Of a DNA stretch of 64,000 bases, positions 44,709-58,200 are shown one piece after another. Source of the stretch: Artemia franciscana (lineage: Eukaryota > Arthropoda > Branchiopoda > Anostraca > Artemiidae); contig NC_088867.1 in the NCBI RefSeq assembly GCF_032884065.1, positions 31,054,252-31,118,251 on the forward strand. The letters run 5' to 3'. Position numbers and translations under genes: made by a program. The notes below the pieces were generated by a model. That model had not been told where the DNA came from. It ran no database searches and saw nothing but the letters and a program-made list of their open reading frames with translations. Position 1 is the first letter of the stretch; every line of letters begins with the position of its first letter.

Positions 44709-45417
44709 GTGTGTATATGTATATAGTGTTGCAACGCATTTGAATAAAGCTTCAACAGACAAATAGATTGCATACTCAATCAATATTTAGTTCAATGTCT
44801 TAAGGAATTGCAAATTAAGTTTGCCTATACGAATACCTCTAGATTTCACTTTGATAACTCTCTTGCTTTAAAGGAAGTCGGAATAATTTCTATAAATTTT
44901 GAAAAATCTATTAGTTCGAAATAAGACTATGAGTTAAGTCATATTTGAATGTAAGTTGCTTTCTTGAAATGTGAAGGTCTTAACAATACAAATATAACTA
45001 TCCACTTATTATAAATTTTAGTTATATTAAAGTTTTTTCAGTTATTGTAATATTTGAATCTTAAAAAATCAGCAATCAACCTACCGTATTTAAATTCCAA
45101 ACCAAACTCTGGGGAACAAATCTTTTCCATATATCAAGAAAGTTTTTATCAACTTAGCATAGTAAATCATCCAAATATATAAAATTCTTCGACGAAGTTA
45201 GACTAATATCTTGAGGGGTATCTTCGTTATCCTAAAAAAAAGTCCATGATATTTGTATATCAGAGGACCAAAATTCATTTTAAGTTTCAAGTTTCATTTT
45301 AAGGTAAATCAGCATAGAGAAGTGAATCGAATCTGACTCGCTGCAAAATTGAGCTATGTTTAATGGTCTGCTGATTCGGCTTCATTTTCACTCGAATTTT
45401 CTTATTTCCTTCTCTCA
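44706..45417. other. intergenic; no gene recognised
   Basis: AT-rich sequence between the YIF1 3' end and the candidate exon at 45418. Confidence 0.5.
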
Positions 45418-45674
45418 GGATTACTTCATACCGTGCGAGCAATTCATACTGTCTAAATACTTGAGAACTTCTGTCAGCGATACCCTACGTGCCAAGAGGG
45501 TCAATTATCTTTCCCAATTGAGTTTATCCTTGGCACGGGCTAATTCAGTGAATATTGCTCCCTCTTTTGCTTTTGAAAACGTTATGCTACAAACCAGGCT
45601 CCGTGGGGCCCAGGGCCACGAGCTGTTTTCTTTTTTTTTTAGCTTGATAGATATGAGGACTTTTTTGCAAGATA
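45418..45674 (+). other. possible isolated exon of an unknown gene
   Basis: An acceptor-like TTTCCTTCTCTCAG ends at 45417 and a donor-like GTAAGT follows at 45675. The frame between them is open for 85 codons (DYFIPCEQFILSKYLRTSVS, DTLRAKRVNYLSQLSLSLAR, then a part interrupted by a T tract). I recognise no domain, and I found no partner exon. The base composition is more codon-like than the flanks in the first two thirds. It could be a chance frame or an old repeat. Confidence 0.25.
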
Positions 45675-45679
45675 TGTAA

Positions 45680-47146
<1,467 letters not shown>

Positions 47147-47591
47147 AAAATCAGAATTGACTACAAAATTATTTCTGGTAAATTTAGAAGATACGGAATT
47201 TTTATCTTAGGTCTCTAAGATACGATCTTATGTTTTACATAGTTCCAACATTACATGAATCCTAGCAAGTTCACTTTCGGAGCTGTTTCGCTTCGCTTAC
47301 TATTTATATTGTATAGTAGGCTAGAAGAAATTATTTCTTTTATTCTAGAAAACAACATGAAATTTTTCAAACTTTATAGCAACTTTGCTCCGTTTCGTGA
47401 TCCTAGCCTTGGATAGCAATTTCCATCTCTTACGTGACCGAGCTGATCACGATGGAAAAATAGAGCTAAGAGCTCACATGGCACTTGTGACGAGGCAAGA
47501 AGAGTTAAGAACCAAGACCTCATATGGTATAAGCTCTCGCAAAATTCTAAGAATCAATAGATTGATTTAAAAGGAAAATCAGAGGCTTAAT

Positions 47592-49200
47592 GCCGGTCAG
47601 GATTTAAAATAAGAGCTCTGAGTCACGATGTCCTTCTAAATATCAAAATTCATTAAGATCCAATCACCCACTCGCAAGTTATAAATACCTCACTTTTTCT
47701 AATTCTTCCTCCCCCTTTAGCCCCCCAGATGGTCGAATCTGGGAAAACAAAGTTATCTAGTCAATTTATGCAGCTCCTTGACACGCCTACCAATTTTTAT
47801 CGTCCTAGCACGTCCAGAAGCACCAAACTCGCCAAATCACTGAACCCCAACTCCCCCAAAGAGAGCGAATCCAATACGGTTACGTCAATCACATATCAAG
47901 GACATTATCCACCAAGCTTCATCCCGATCCCTCCACTCCTAGTGTTTTCCAAGATTTCCCCCTCCAACTCCGCCCAATGTCAAAAGATCTGGTCGGGATT
48001 TGAAATAAGAGCTCTGAGACATGAATTCCTTCTAAATATCAAATTTCATTAAGATCCGATCACCTATTCGTAAAATAAAAATACCCCAATTTTCACGTTT
48101 TCCAAGAATTCCGGTTTCCCCCTCCAACTCCCCCCATGTCACAGGATCTGGTCGGAATTTAAAATTAGAGCTTTAAAGCACATGATCCTTCTAAATATCA
48201 AATTTCATTAAGATCTGGTCACCCTTTCGTAAATTACAAATACTTCATTTTTCCAAATTACCCCCCCCCCCAACTCCACCAAAGAGAGCAGATCCAGTCC
48301 AGTTATGTCAGTCACGTATCTTAGACAGGTTTTTATTCTTCCGATCTAGTTTCATCCTGACCTCTCCGCTTTATGTATTTTCTACGATTTCCGGTCCCCC
48401 CCCCCGATGACATTGGATTCGGTTGAGATTTAAAATAAGAGATCTGAGTTACGAGGCCCTTCTAAATATGAAGTTTCATGAAGATCCGATCATTCCTTCG
48501 TAAGTTAAAAATACGTCATTTTATGTCAATCACGTATCTAAGACTTCTGCTTATTTTTTCCGCCAAGTTTCATCCCGATCCCCCCAATCTAAGCGTTTTC
48601 CATGATTTTAGATTCCCCCACCCCCGAACTCCCCCCAATGTCACCAGATCCGGTTGGGATTTAAAATAAGAGCTTTGAGACACCATTTCCTTCTAAATAT
48701 AAAATTTCATTGGGATCCGATCACCCATTCGCAAGTTAAAAATACTTCATTTTTTCTAATTTTTCAGAATTAACCCCCCCCCCCCCAACTACCCCAAAGA
48801 GAGCGGATCCGTTTCGGTTATTTCAATCATGTATCTAGGACTTGTGCTTATTTTTCCCACCAAGTTTCATCCCGATCCCTCCACTCTAAGTGTTTTCCAA
48901 GATTTTAGATTCCCCCCTTCCAACTCCCCCCCCCCAATGTCACCAGATCCGGTCGGGATTTAAAATAACAGCTCTGAGACACGATATTCTTCCAAACATC
49001 AAATTTCATTAACATCTGATCAACCCTTCGTAAGTTAAAAATACTTAATTTTTCCGAATTAACGGGCCCTCCAGTCCCCCCCCCAGATGGTTAAATCGGG
49101 AAAACGAGTATTTCTAATTTAATCTGGTCCGGTCCCTGATACGCCTGCCAAATTTTATCGTCCTAGCTTACCTGGAAGTGCCTAAAGGGGCCGACAGAGT
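47592..49200. repeat. complex tandem array with 'aaatttcattaagatccgat' modules
   Basis: A module with 'gtcgggatttaaaataagag' followed by 'aaatttcattaagatccgat' occurs about six times (47598, 47993, 48148, 48421, 48651, 48951), with uneven spacing of 155 to 395 bases. Linking modules are 'tttcatcccgatccctccac' and a C-rich part with 'aaagagagcggatcc'. The outer module 'ccagatggtcgaatc...tttttatcgtcctagc' occurs at both ends (about 47727 and 49083), so the array is bounded by a shared sequence. I regard the frames within it as incidental. Confidence 0.8.
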
Positions 49201-49678
49201 TTGCGATTGCTATGTTACTTGGTTAATACCAAGTGCCATGAAAAAACAATCAATGGAAATAGTATTACTGCTCTGCAGTATTCCGCAATTATGCATTGCC
49301 ATCTGAACGGCAGAACAGCCAAACTCCTCTGTGCTATAATTTTATGCAATCACGAATAGACAGTGAAGTTGGGTTTCTAGCATGTCAAAACTTTTTTTTA
49401 ATACCTGTTGAACGAAGGCATTTCAAAGATATAAGCAGGAGCCTCCATTGCAAAGACGATTAGACCTATTCTTTCTTCAATTTTCAGAATGGATTTGACC
49501 CTGTCTAGACTGTTTGAAATTCTTAACTGAAAAAACATTATTCCTAATAGAGAAACATGTATTTATTTCGTTTTTATGTCCTTTAAAATACTTGACACCT
49601 TTTGAATTACTGAAGCCTGTTTTGTAAGTCTGTCAATGCATACTTTTTCCCTGGTTTGCTTTCTCGCTTTGGTTGCAG

Positions 49679-49990
49679 CCAGCTCACAAGACTAAATCGC
49701 TTAAGGTAAAAATAAAAGAGGGTGAAGAGGTGATTTTAGGTAACGAGAAAATCACCAAAGACAATAGCTTCACTTATAAGTAGCATAAATAGTAATGATG
49801 CGGTAGCCAAGGCTTTTTTTTAGTTGAAGTCTGGAAGAACTCTAGAAATTAAGATTATAATATTGGAAGTCACGGTGATAACAACGGTCAAGAACGACTG
49901 AAACGTGGGCACTTCTAAGGGGTGAGGAAGTTGCTTAAAAAATTGTCGAAAGAGTTTTCAATGTTTGATTTACCATACAAACAATGCAAT
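49679..49990 (+). mobile_element. RTE2 fragment (RT C-terminal region)
   Basis: A short region resembles 14945-15260 of RTE2: KTKSLKVKIKEGEEVILGNE reads in frame from about 49690 (against RTE2 TRSLRLEISEDENVTLGNE), followed by matches to 'tagaaattaagattataata'. It is truncated at both ends. Confidence 0.65.
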
Positions 49991-52017
49991 TCTGGCCCAT
50001 ATGGTATAGATTTCAAAGGAATCACACGAAGCATTGTTTAACACAATGTTTGGCCCATTTCCAGGCCCCTTAGCAACCCCCCTAGAAAAAAAGAGGTTTT
50101 TTGGCCGAGGTAATGATACCAGAAAGGTTTTAGCCAACCAGACAACCAAGATATATCTCGAAAGAAGTTTCTCAATAAACATATTGAATAGACTACTATG
50201 ACTACTAGAGTTGCTTTAAGCCAAAGACGATCAGAAATAGAGTAAAATAATAATTCGAACAAAGCGAATAGAAATCACTACCGACGAATAAATGAAATCC
50301 AAAACGAACAGAAATTACAATGGATGGTTAAGTCAAACTTAAGAGGAACAGAAATGACCACAAACAGGACAAACTGAAAGCAAATTTATACTGAAAACAA
50401 TTATCTCAAGCAGTTTACTTGTACTGGTCATAACATCAATAAGAAAAAGGAATTAAATCACCACAACTACATTAATAGAATTAATAAAAGCAGGCTGAGT
50501 AATATATTATTCATTCCATTGAGTTTCCGGGAATTTTGAATGTAGTAATGTTTAAGAAAAAAACGTTTGAAATTTATTTCTGCTTGATGTCTGCAGTTTG
50601 GATGCTACAGGAGACGGCGGAACTCATATTGCGGAAATACCCTGGAGTGTAATAGGATTACATTCATGTGCTTACCTACACAATAGAGGCGGGAATGGCG
50701 GCAGGCATACTGTAACAGATTTTCCAAAAGTCACCCTTGGAAATAATGGCATTTATGACCGTTCAACTGATAATTGACTGATTTGTCCCTTATTTCTGAG
50801 GGTAATTGCATCAAATAATTTCTGAGTTTATTTAGAGGGCTCATTCGAATGGAACCTTGACAGTTCTAGTAGTTTTCGAGCAACAAGATATTGCTCCAAA
50901 GTGATACAACAATTCTACCATTTTGTGGTGCAAAATAGTAATTTTAGCCCAAAGCCAGTCTCGATCTCGACCAAGGAACATCCTCCTAGTTTCAAAGGAC
51001 AAAATCGTACAATCGTGCTTTCATTTCTAAGGACATAAAACTCGTATAAAATTAAAGGTTACAATACAAATATTTTAAAGCTTCATTTAACCGAGTTGAT
51101 TCTGTCAAAGCAAGTTTTTTTTTTCTCCAAGATGGATAATTAATAACCAAGATACAAATTTAATTTATCCTACCTCTTCCCACCCCCTAAGGGCCTTTTT
51201 CAGTGATTATCACTCTTGGAACATCGTTATACAAAACCAAATTTATTGTAAATAATTGGGTTGAGTCAGACGGCAGTCGATGTATAAGAGCCACTGATGA
51301 AACAAGTTCGAAGTACCAAATCGTAAAGAGCGATTCTTATCAATACGAGCTGAAGCTGTAAAGAAACGAAATTTGAATACAAATGACTTACGTTATTCTA
51401 AATAGGCACAACTCGTTCATTTTAAAGTTATCCACCAAGAACTATTAGCAAGAATAGTGGCAGTTTTCAACCCGGAAACCACTCCTGCCCCCCACGCTCA
51501 AAATCTTTATTTACATATTGCGAAACTTCGCTTAAGAAATACAAAACTAAAACGATTGCGTGTTGGATATTTTTACTTTTCTTCGATCGAAGGAATGATC
51601 ATATTGAACTAATAGGCCTATTTTTTGGTAGAAGGCTTACCCGAATGGAAATGAAGTTCAGGGCACCCCCTGACGAAGCAAGAAGTCATGACAAAACAAA
51701 TAAGATTGACTGGCCATTTAGTGGTGCCAAACAATTTCGCCTGAGAAAGACCAATAAACTATTCCATAAGAAACCTGATAAATAGCCTCAGAGATCAATG
51801 CCGTGCGACGGTGAATTCGTTCCCAACGATAAGTTGCGTGCCTACAATTAGGATGTGTGCAGTTTTCTTAGAAACGGAGGGTATTTAACTGAAGTTTTGA
51901 TAGTGCATTTTCGGGCATAAACCGTCTTGAAGTTGAAACATCACTCATCTTGACCCCTAGAGTTGAGCTTACTATCTCATTATCTCAAACCCATTGAATT
52001 CAGGTAAACTCAGCTAT
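49991..52017. other. intergenic; no gene recognised
   Basis: I see no exon or clear transposon. The minus-strand frames at 49970-50262 lack a domain. Confidence 0.45.
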
Positions 52018-52023
52018 TTTATT
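52018..52023 (-). promoter_or_regulatory. candidate HSC70 polyadenylation signal
   Basis: On the minus strand AATAAA lies about 60 bases after the HSC70 stop codon. Confidence 0.6.
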
Positions 52024-52083
52024 AGGTACTCGAATCACAAATAAACCGAAGCATAAAAATCGGGGTAGCAAGAACAATCCATT

Positions 52084-52233
52084 TTAATCCACTTCTTCAA
52101 TGGTTGGTCCACCAGCACGTCCAGCACCAGCACCTGCTGCCCCACCTGGAGCACCGGGACCACCAGGGCCACCAGGCATACCTCCAGCTCCAGCAGCTCC
52201 TTGATACAATTTCGTTATTACGGGTTTGCAAAT
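52084..52233 (-). CDS. HSC70 last coding exon (tail and EEVD)
   Basis: The acceptor TTTTTCAG precedes 52233. The exon encodes [20 protein letters not shown], then [20 protein letters not shown] and GGPTIEEVD with stop TAA. The C-terminal IEEVD marks a cytosolic Hsp70. Confidence 0.95.
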   Translation of the reverse strand: MCKPVITKLYQGAAGAGGMPGGPGGPGAPGGAAGAGAGRAGGPTIEEVD

Positions 52234-55200
52234 CTGAAAAATGAAACATCAAATTAAACAGATTTTTAGAAATGGAGGAGTCAAATTTAAATCTATAAAT
52301 ATTCAAAATTTTACAATGATAAGGGCAAACACCAGAAAGATGTAATTATGCCTTAATCAAGACTAAACCATTCCTCCCCCCAAAAGCTGCATTTAACATG
52401 GAATCTACTTCTTCACAACTTTTTTTTACTCCTATGCTGTCGGTTCCGGTTTAGTGCTTTCCATAATGCGAACTTATGAAGATGAAATTAAATTTTTGAA
52501 AAGCTGAGTATAATTCTCGTTTGGGACAAAATATGGTTTGCGCTTGTCCTCGAGCCACAGCCTTTATAAGGTGAAGTGAATAGTTTGATAGCATAAAACG
52601 TAGACAAGTATCTGAAGTTGTTCCACCAAGTTTTCGTTCCTCTTAGCAGTGTTTTTGCTTTCAGGTTGAAATATCCAACTCAAATAGGCAAGCACGTAGG
52701 ATTTCAAATCGAGACAATTCGAAAAGGGCTTAAAATACAAGACAATTTCATGTATCTATCGCCATATTATATTTTGGCACATTAGAAAAATAAAGATCCA
52801 TAAATAGAGGATTTTCTCACACATTCAAAAGCGCTGCTATGTTCCGTTACAAGTCATTTTTCACGTAATTATTTTAGATCCATAAGAACTGAAAGGTCCA
52901 TAGGGCCTCCAACACCCCCGCAACTCCTGGTACCAAATTTTTGCAGAAAGTTTACCTAAAGGTTATGTATCTTGCATTAGGTCTAGGGAATCACGCAAGG
53001 ATTCTCATTCGGTATCATTGGGGCACCAAAGTCGGTCAGATGCACCCCCCTTACCCTACCAGTCTTTTAACCTGTAATTATGCATATTCCCAAGCTGTTT
53101 GAATATACCAGAATCTCGCACGGTTTCAATATTAATGATGAGACTAACCAAACTGGGCCTGTCAAGCCTCAAATACCCCTTTCACCAACTCTAGGCTTTT
53201 TAGCAGAAAAACAAGTTGGTCGCACGATTGTTCGAGCTGAATTTTTTAATAGCCTCCAATCTGAATATTTGAAGACGCAAAGTGGTCCCTCCGACACTTT
53301 CCCTCATCACCTCCAGTTCTTATGCAAAAAACACGTTTTTTTTTCATCGATCGCCTTGAAATTTACGAGGGAAAGTCCCTTAGATCAATAAGACATGATA
53401 ATAAATGGTTCTTATTGGCGAATAATGATAACGCATGGTTATAGGGACACCACCCTTCTCCAGGGTGGTGTCCCTGGTACATTTGTCCAAGGAAAGAGAC
53501 GGGATAGACACCTCATTTCTGAACCAACCTGACTTCCTACGCAGCTCAATGCAGCGCTATGAATGTTCTACCAAAGAAGTGAAACTTGTTTCACGTTAGT
53601 GGCGGCACAATAATCAAGAATGGCCATGAAAACTCGAAAACATCTAAGAGTCGAACCAACCCGACGAGAACGTTGCGTTAGGTTTGAGTTAAGGGCTTTC
53701 AATATATATATTCAATAGCTTTTCTGAAGTGTTTTTTTGTTGTTGTTGTTGCTTAGTCTTAGCTATCGTTTCCTTTTTGTTTCTTGTTGTCTTGTTTTTT
53801 CCAGTTCTGTTTTATATTTCTCCTTTGCACTGCTTTCGGGAAACTGGACAAATAGAAGATCTAAAGCTTAACTGGCCAGCCATGACAAAACAAAAAATAG
53901 ATCTGGAAACTAATAAATCTATGGAAGAATTAGAAATAAAAAGAAAAAATATTTTCAGATTTAGCAATTAATTGATACTGACAATTGTAATGTTGATCCT
54001 ATTCACGATGATTAGTTAGGCTGTTTCAACTTTATATAATTTATATTATTTCAGTTTTAGATTCAAGTTGTTTTTCGTTTTCTCTACGCTGAAGCCACCT
54101 TGTTTTATACAGGGGAAATATTCGTTTGATTGTTTTTCTCTTTTTCTTCATACTGACCATAGAACCGTTTTGTCGTCTCCAGATTTATTTCTGTTTTGTA
54201 AAAGATCAATAATTTCTTATCTAATGGATTTAATTATTTACCTGACTTGAAAACCTATTCTCAATTGTGGGTTTTAGACTGAGAAATTCCTGTATAATTT
54301 CCATGTTAGATAAAAAGGTCATGAAACATGAAAAACTTACGTTTTCAACTTCTTTCTGCTTATCTTCAAACTCTTCCTTTTCAGCCAACTGATTAGTATC
54401 TAGCCATTTGATGGCCTCATTGCAGGTATCTAATACTGTCTTGCGATCCTCCTCACTCATCTTATCTTTCATTTCTTCCCCTTCTACAGTCTGTTTCATG
54501 TTGAAGCAGTATGATTCGAGAGCATTTTTGGCAGAGATCTTCTCTCTTTGCTTCTCATCTTCACCACGGTAAGTCTCAGCATCATTGACCTACAAAGAAT
54601 ATGTATTGTTTAAAATAAGAGGAAGCCTCATTTAATTTACTCTTATTCAGGCCTAATCGTTGACCTACCAGAATATTGTTCTCTTTAGCCGTCCAGATAC
54701 CCAATCCATGCAAGACTGTAGGTTAATCGATAAGAAAATTTCTGATTTAATTTCTTTCATTGAGCTAATCGATATGGCAGTTGAACTATTCATAGTATGC
54801 ACGTTAATTCTATCAAATTATTCATGGAATTATTCGTTTAAAAGCAAATTAGAAAATAGCTCATCCATAAACATAATACATAATTATTTCGCTTGTTTTT
54901 TGATAATCTTCAGAATCCACTGCCCCATCTCTTCAAGTTTCTATTGTTTCAATGCGCACTGTCGGTGTCAGTGTAATCACATACATGGAAAACCTGAGGC
55001 TTGCTTTCTGTTTTCGCAATTGGCCTTCAATTTTCTGAAAAGTTATTAAAAGAGATAAAACGCCCGTCGCTCTCTTGTCCGAAGAGATAAGTCAAATTTC
55101 GTTATATCGAAGTTATTCCATTCTAACCTTCACAAATAGAACTTGCTGGGGATCTCGATACATTAGGAATTAAAACTAAAGTTATGCTACATGGGAAAAA

Positions 55201-58200
55201 TTCATTCGATTCTGGAATTCAAATCTTACGGATGATCCTGAAGGGTTTTTTTTTAGCACTGTTTTACAGTAACCAAATCCGGAAACCATCTCCTCCCCAG
55301 CTTAATGTCTGACGAAAGAAAAGCAGTGAATCACGTCTGCAGGATGTAGCTTATCAAGAACTTCATTAATGCTAAAAGCACCAAGGATATCAAAATAAAA
55401 ACAACTTTTGCCCCCTGGCTTTACTTTCAGTATATTTGTATCTGAAAAGTGGGATTTTCTATGATTTTTCTTTCCCTTATTAAAATATGTAAAAAGCATT
55501 GCGCAGAAGTTATTGTGGACAGTCTTGCCACACCGAGTCATGAAATGGAACAAAAATAAGCAAAAACTAATTCCGTATATATGATGATGCATTTCGTATC
55601 TGAAAATTTAAAGAAAAATTGTCTGATATACAGTTAATTACACTGTTTCCTTTGTATCCAATTCACGCAAACTGGGTGAATACCATCAAGGTAAGCTTTT
55701 ATCTTTCGGCAAATGCTTTTATGGGGTCTACGCGTTTACCGTTTACCCAATATTTAATCCAGTATTTTCCTGGGGGGGGGGGGTTGAGTAAACGCCGACT
55801 CCCGCCTTTATGACACTGAATATTCGTTAAACCTATAGATTTTCATCTCGCAATTTGTGATATTTATCTAATTTAGCACTTGGGTTTTACACAATAAAAA
55901 CTAAGTAACAAATGATACTGTTAGAATCAGAAGAAAATAAAGATTCACGTGACATAAGTTGAAACACTAATCTGAAACACTAACACTAAGTTTGAAAATA
56001 GGATACTGAACAAAATAGGATTATTTGGTCTTTCTAAGATGTTATTGTAGGTGTGTCAATTCATTAATAATGAAGTTATCATTCTCATTTCTAAGCCAAG
56101 TCAAATTATGTCATTCCTGTATATTATGCTCAAGACAGTATTCATCAAAAAGCCTCGAGATAAAGGGAATGTTGTACAGAAATTCGAATTCAAGTGTGCA
56201 AATTTAGCAATGCGATTCAAAAAAGCATTCAGATCACTATATTACCAAAAATGGGCCCAAAATTGTAGTTAAATAGGCTAAACTAGGTTAGGATAAATTA
56301 ACAGCATTATCATTGACTTTTGGTCACAATTCGGCATCTAGGCTTTGAAATCGACTGAAATTTTACCTGCAGACGAAAAAGAGAAGATGGTTGGGAAATG
56401 GCTTTGGTGGTGAACACGACAGAGTAGTAGAACTGTATGCTTCGCTTCTGAAGTTACTCAGCATTTTGATAGGTTTTATTGCTACGTTTCATATTCATAC
56501 ATTATTCATAGCTTTTTCAATTAAAAACACCAAGAAATTACGTTTCTGTATTACCATTCAATTAACTGTAAGGAAAGAAAGAACCTGAACTCAAATTGCT
56601 CAAATTTAGTAATGCATAACAGAAAATTTAAGGCTTAGAGCAATTCTATTGAAGAATCAATTTAGCAATATCCATAATTCCCAGGAATAACAACAATACT
56701 AATAGCATAGGGACTGGCTTAAAAACTTAAATCAAGCTTACCATTCGCTCTATTTCCTCCTTAGATAAACGACCCTTGTCATTGGTGATTGTGATCTTGT
56801 TTTCTTTTCCTGTAGATTTATCAGCAGCAGTTACGTTCAAAATACCATTAGCATCGATGTCAAATGTCACTTCGATTTGAGGAACTCCTCGAGGCGCTGG
56901 AGGGATTCCGCTGAGCTCAAATTTACCAAGAAGATGGTTATCTTTGGTCATAGCTCTTTCTCCTTCATATACCTGTAAGAACAATGATATTGAACTAGAA
57001 CTAATAAATTATACTTGTAGCTACGACGCCTAAAAACAAAGACTAATTCCAGGCGTTTCCCCTTGGGATTGGTTGAACAAGACTGACTTGTTCAACCTGT
57101 TTATTTTTGCTGCTTATTTAGCAAAAAAAAAAAAAAAAAAAAAAAAACAACAACTTGTAGTTAGCAATGAAAAATTAACTACATACCATCATAACAAAGG
57201 TCGGTCTTTAACATGTTTTGTTGGGTCAACCAATCATGAACAACGTTCATTTCGTTAAAGGAAGTTTTTTGTGCTTATACCTTTGAAAGGTATACCTTTC
57301 AAAGAAAGGTATCCCTGAACGTATGTTTTCGAGTTTTTTTTTCACGTTGGTCTGGTTTCCGGGTTAGTTTTGGACTAGTCTGTAGGGTCCAAGGTAAATA
57401 AATTCAGTTTCTCGATTTCCTAGGATTACCCTTAGGATTTAGAAATTCTACTGAAAGGGTTTAAAGTAAATACAAACTGGTTTTGGAGAGGGTTAACCGT
57501 GAACATCCCGAATTGGTGAATGTCGACTTTCACCGATGAATGTCCGAAATCCCTTTTTTCCTCCTTTGGTTGCTAGCGTTTGGATTTTCAGTTTAATGCA
57601 AGGTTTGATGAATGGTTAGGTTAGATTAGGTTTGGTTAGCTTAGGTTCTTAACCCATTTCTGACATTAATAGCCAAATTTAACCTAACCTAAACTAACCC
57701 AATTCAACCCAACTAACTTTTACCATTTTAACTTGCATACAGCTAATTGAATCCAAGCAAAGAAAAAGGAATTTCGGACATTCACCGGTGAACGTCGACA
57801 TTCACAATAACATACAATAGATAGTTATCTTTTAAACAAAATTTACGGAAGTTGGGACTTCAATCTTCCCCCAATACAGCCCCATACTGTTGCTCAACGC
57901 TCCGATAAATGGGCCAAAGGAGGCAAACATTAACAGACTAAACGAAAAACTTAACTGGAAAGAGAATATGAAAGACTGAAGTAGGGCAATCCTAACTTCA
58001 CGCTAATAGTGCTAAAAAGGTAGTGAAAACAAAAACAGAAAGACAAGTGAGAAAATAATCTAAAAGATGAGAACTGAACTTTCGGCTTTAAAAGCCAAGG
58101 TATAGTCCAACCACAAGGTGAAAAACTACCAGGGGCTTTGTTTATTTGCTAGGCCGCTTTTGCCACTATTTGCAACTAAACATGTGGGCGGTCTGTCAAG

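Noticed and set aside
53080-53391. Plus-strand 103-codon open frame
   Set aside because: Composition is somewhat coding-like, but no domain or partner exon is visible. The end ('cgccttgaaatttacgaggg') resembles dispersed repeat text, so I left it out.
54660-55049. Plus-strand 129-codon open frame in HSC70 intron
   Set aside because: AT-rich composition, Ile/Phe/Ser-rich, with no motif and no splice context; it fits a chance frame.
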